From positions 1 through 6,176 of the forward strand of contig JAPKCN010000120.1 in assembly GCA_028822945.1 (NCBI GenBank): a stretch of 6,176 nt of DNA, in the 5' to 3' direction. The notes under the pieces were generated by a model, which ran no database searches, was not told the DNA's origin, and saw nothing but the letters and a program-made list of their open reading frames with translations. The translations under genes and the position numbers were made by a program. Numbering within the stretch: the first letter of the stretch is position 1; each line of letters opens with the position of its first letter. Shown piece after piece: positions 6,127-6,176 of this stretch. The DNA is from Porticoccaceae bacterium. Lineage in GTDB: Bacteria; Pseudomonadota; Gammaproteobacteria; Pseudomonadales; Porticoccaceae.

Positions 6127-6176
6127 GGACCGGTAGTTCAGCTGGTTAGAATGCCGGCCTGTCACGCCGGAGGTCG
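6127..6176 (+). tRNA. tRNA-Asp (anticodon GUC), 5' part only
   Basis: The gene begins GGACCGG at 6127 with the standard TA linker, followed by the D-arm sequence GTTCAGCTGGTTAGA. The anticodon stem CCGGC (6154-6158) with GCCGG (6166-6170) encloses CTGTCAC, giving anticodon GTC at 6161-6163, which reads aspartate codons. The window ends in the variable region, so the T arm and the acceptor 3' strand are outside it. Confidence 0.95.

Overview
The window holds a PQQ (pyrroloquinoline quinone) biosynthesis operon and one MFS efflux-type transporter, all on the minus strand, lying between two plus-strand tRNA genes that the window edges cut. Bacterial-type tRNAs, PqqA to PqqE of proteobacterial type and a base composition near 50% GC suggest a proteobacterium, most likely a gammaproteobacterium. 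I cannot name the genus.

Layout from left to right. 1-55: 3' part of tRNA-Val(UAC), followed by a strong intrinsic terminator (74-98, +). 99-357: no gene seen. 358-3723: the pqq operon, read right to left as pqqA (3723-3652), pqqB (3461-2547), pqqD (2517-2236), pqqE (2232-1099), pqqC (1083-358). The 23-residue pqqA is below usual ORF cut-offs but is unmistakable. A terminator-like hairpin with a U-tract sits between pqqA and pqqB, with another stem-loop just before it. 3724-4075: intergenic, with a candidate pqqA promoter and dyad sequences. 4076-5416: a 14-helix-type MFS transporter with a GTG or otherwise uncertain start. 5417-6126: no convincing protein gene, but a strong consensus-like promoter at 5907-5934 (+) that probably drives the tRNA gene. 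6127-6176: 5' part of tRNA-Asp(GUC).

How the genes work together, from family knowledge. PqqA is the peptide precursor and PqqD is the chaperone that presents it. PqqE, a radical SAM/SPASM enzyme, joins the PqqA Glu and Tyr side chains. A peptidase, not encoded here, releases the crosslinked diamino acid. PqqB hydroxylates the tyrosine ring, and PqqC performs the final oxidative ring closure. All five core genes look intact and keep their key residues. No PQQ-dependent dehydrogenase and no pqqF/pqqG-type peptidase is in the window, so both must lie elsewhere. The transporter could serve PQQ or something unrelated; the sequence does not decide.

I do not see a new system. The points worth a second look are the gene order A-B-D-E-C (pqqC moved from third to last), the position between two tRNA genes, and the possible attenuator between pqqA and pqqB.
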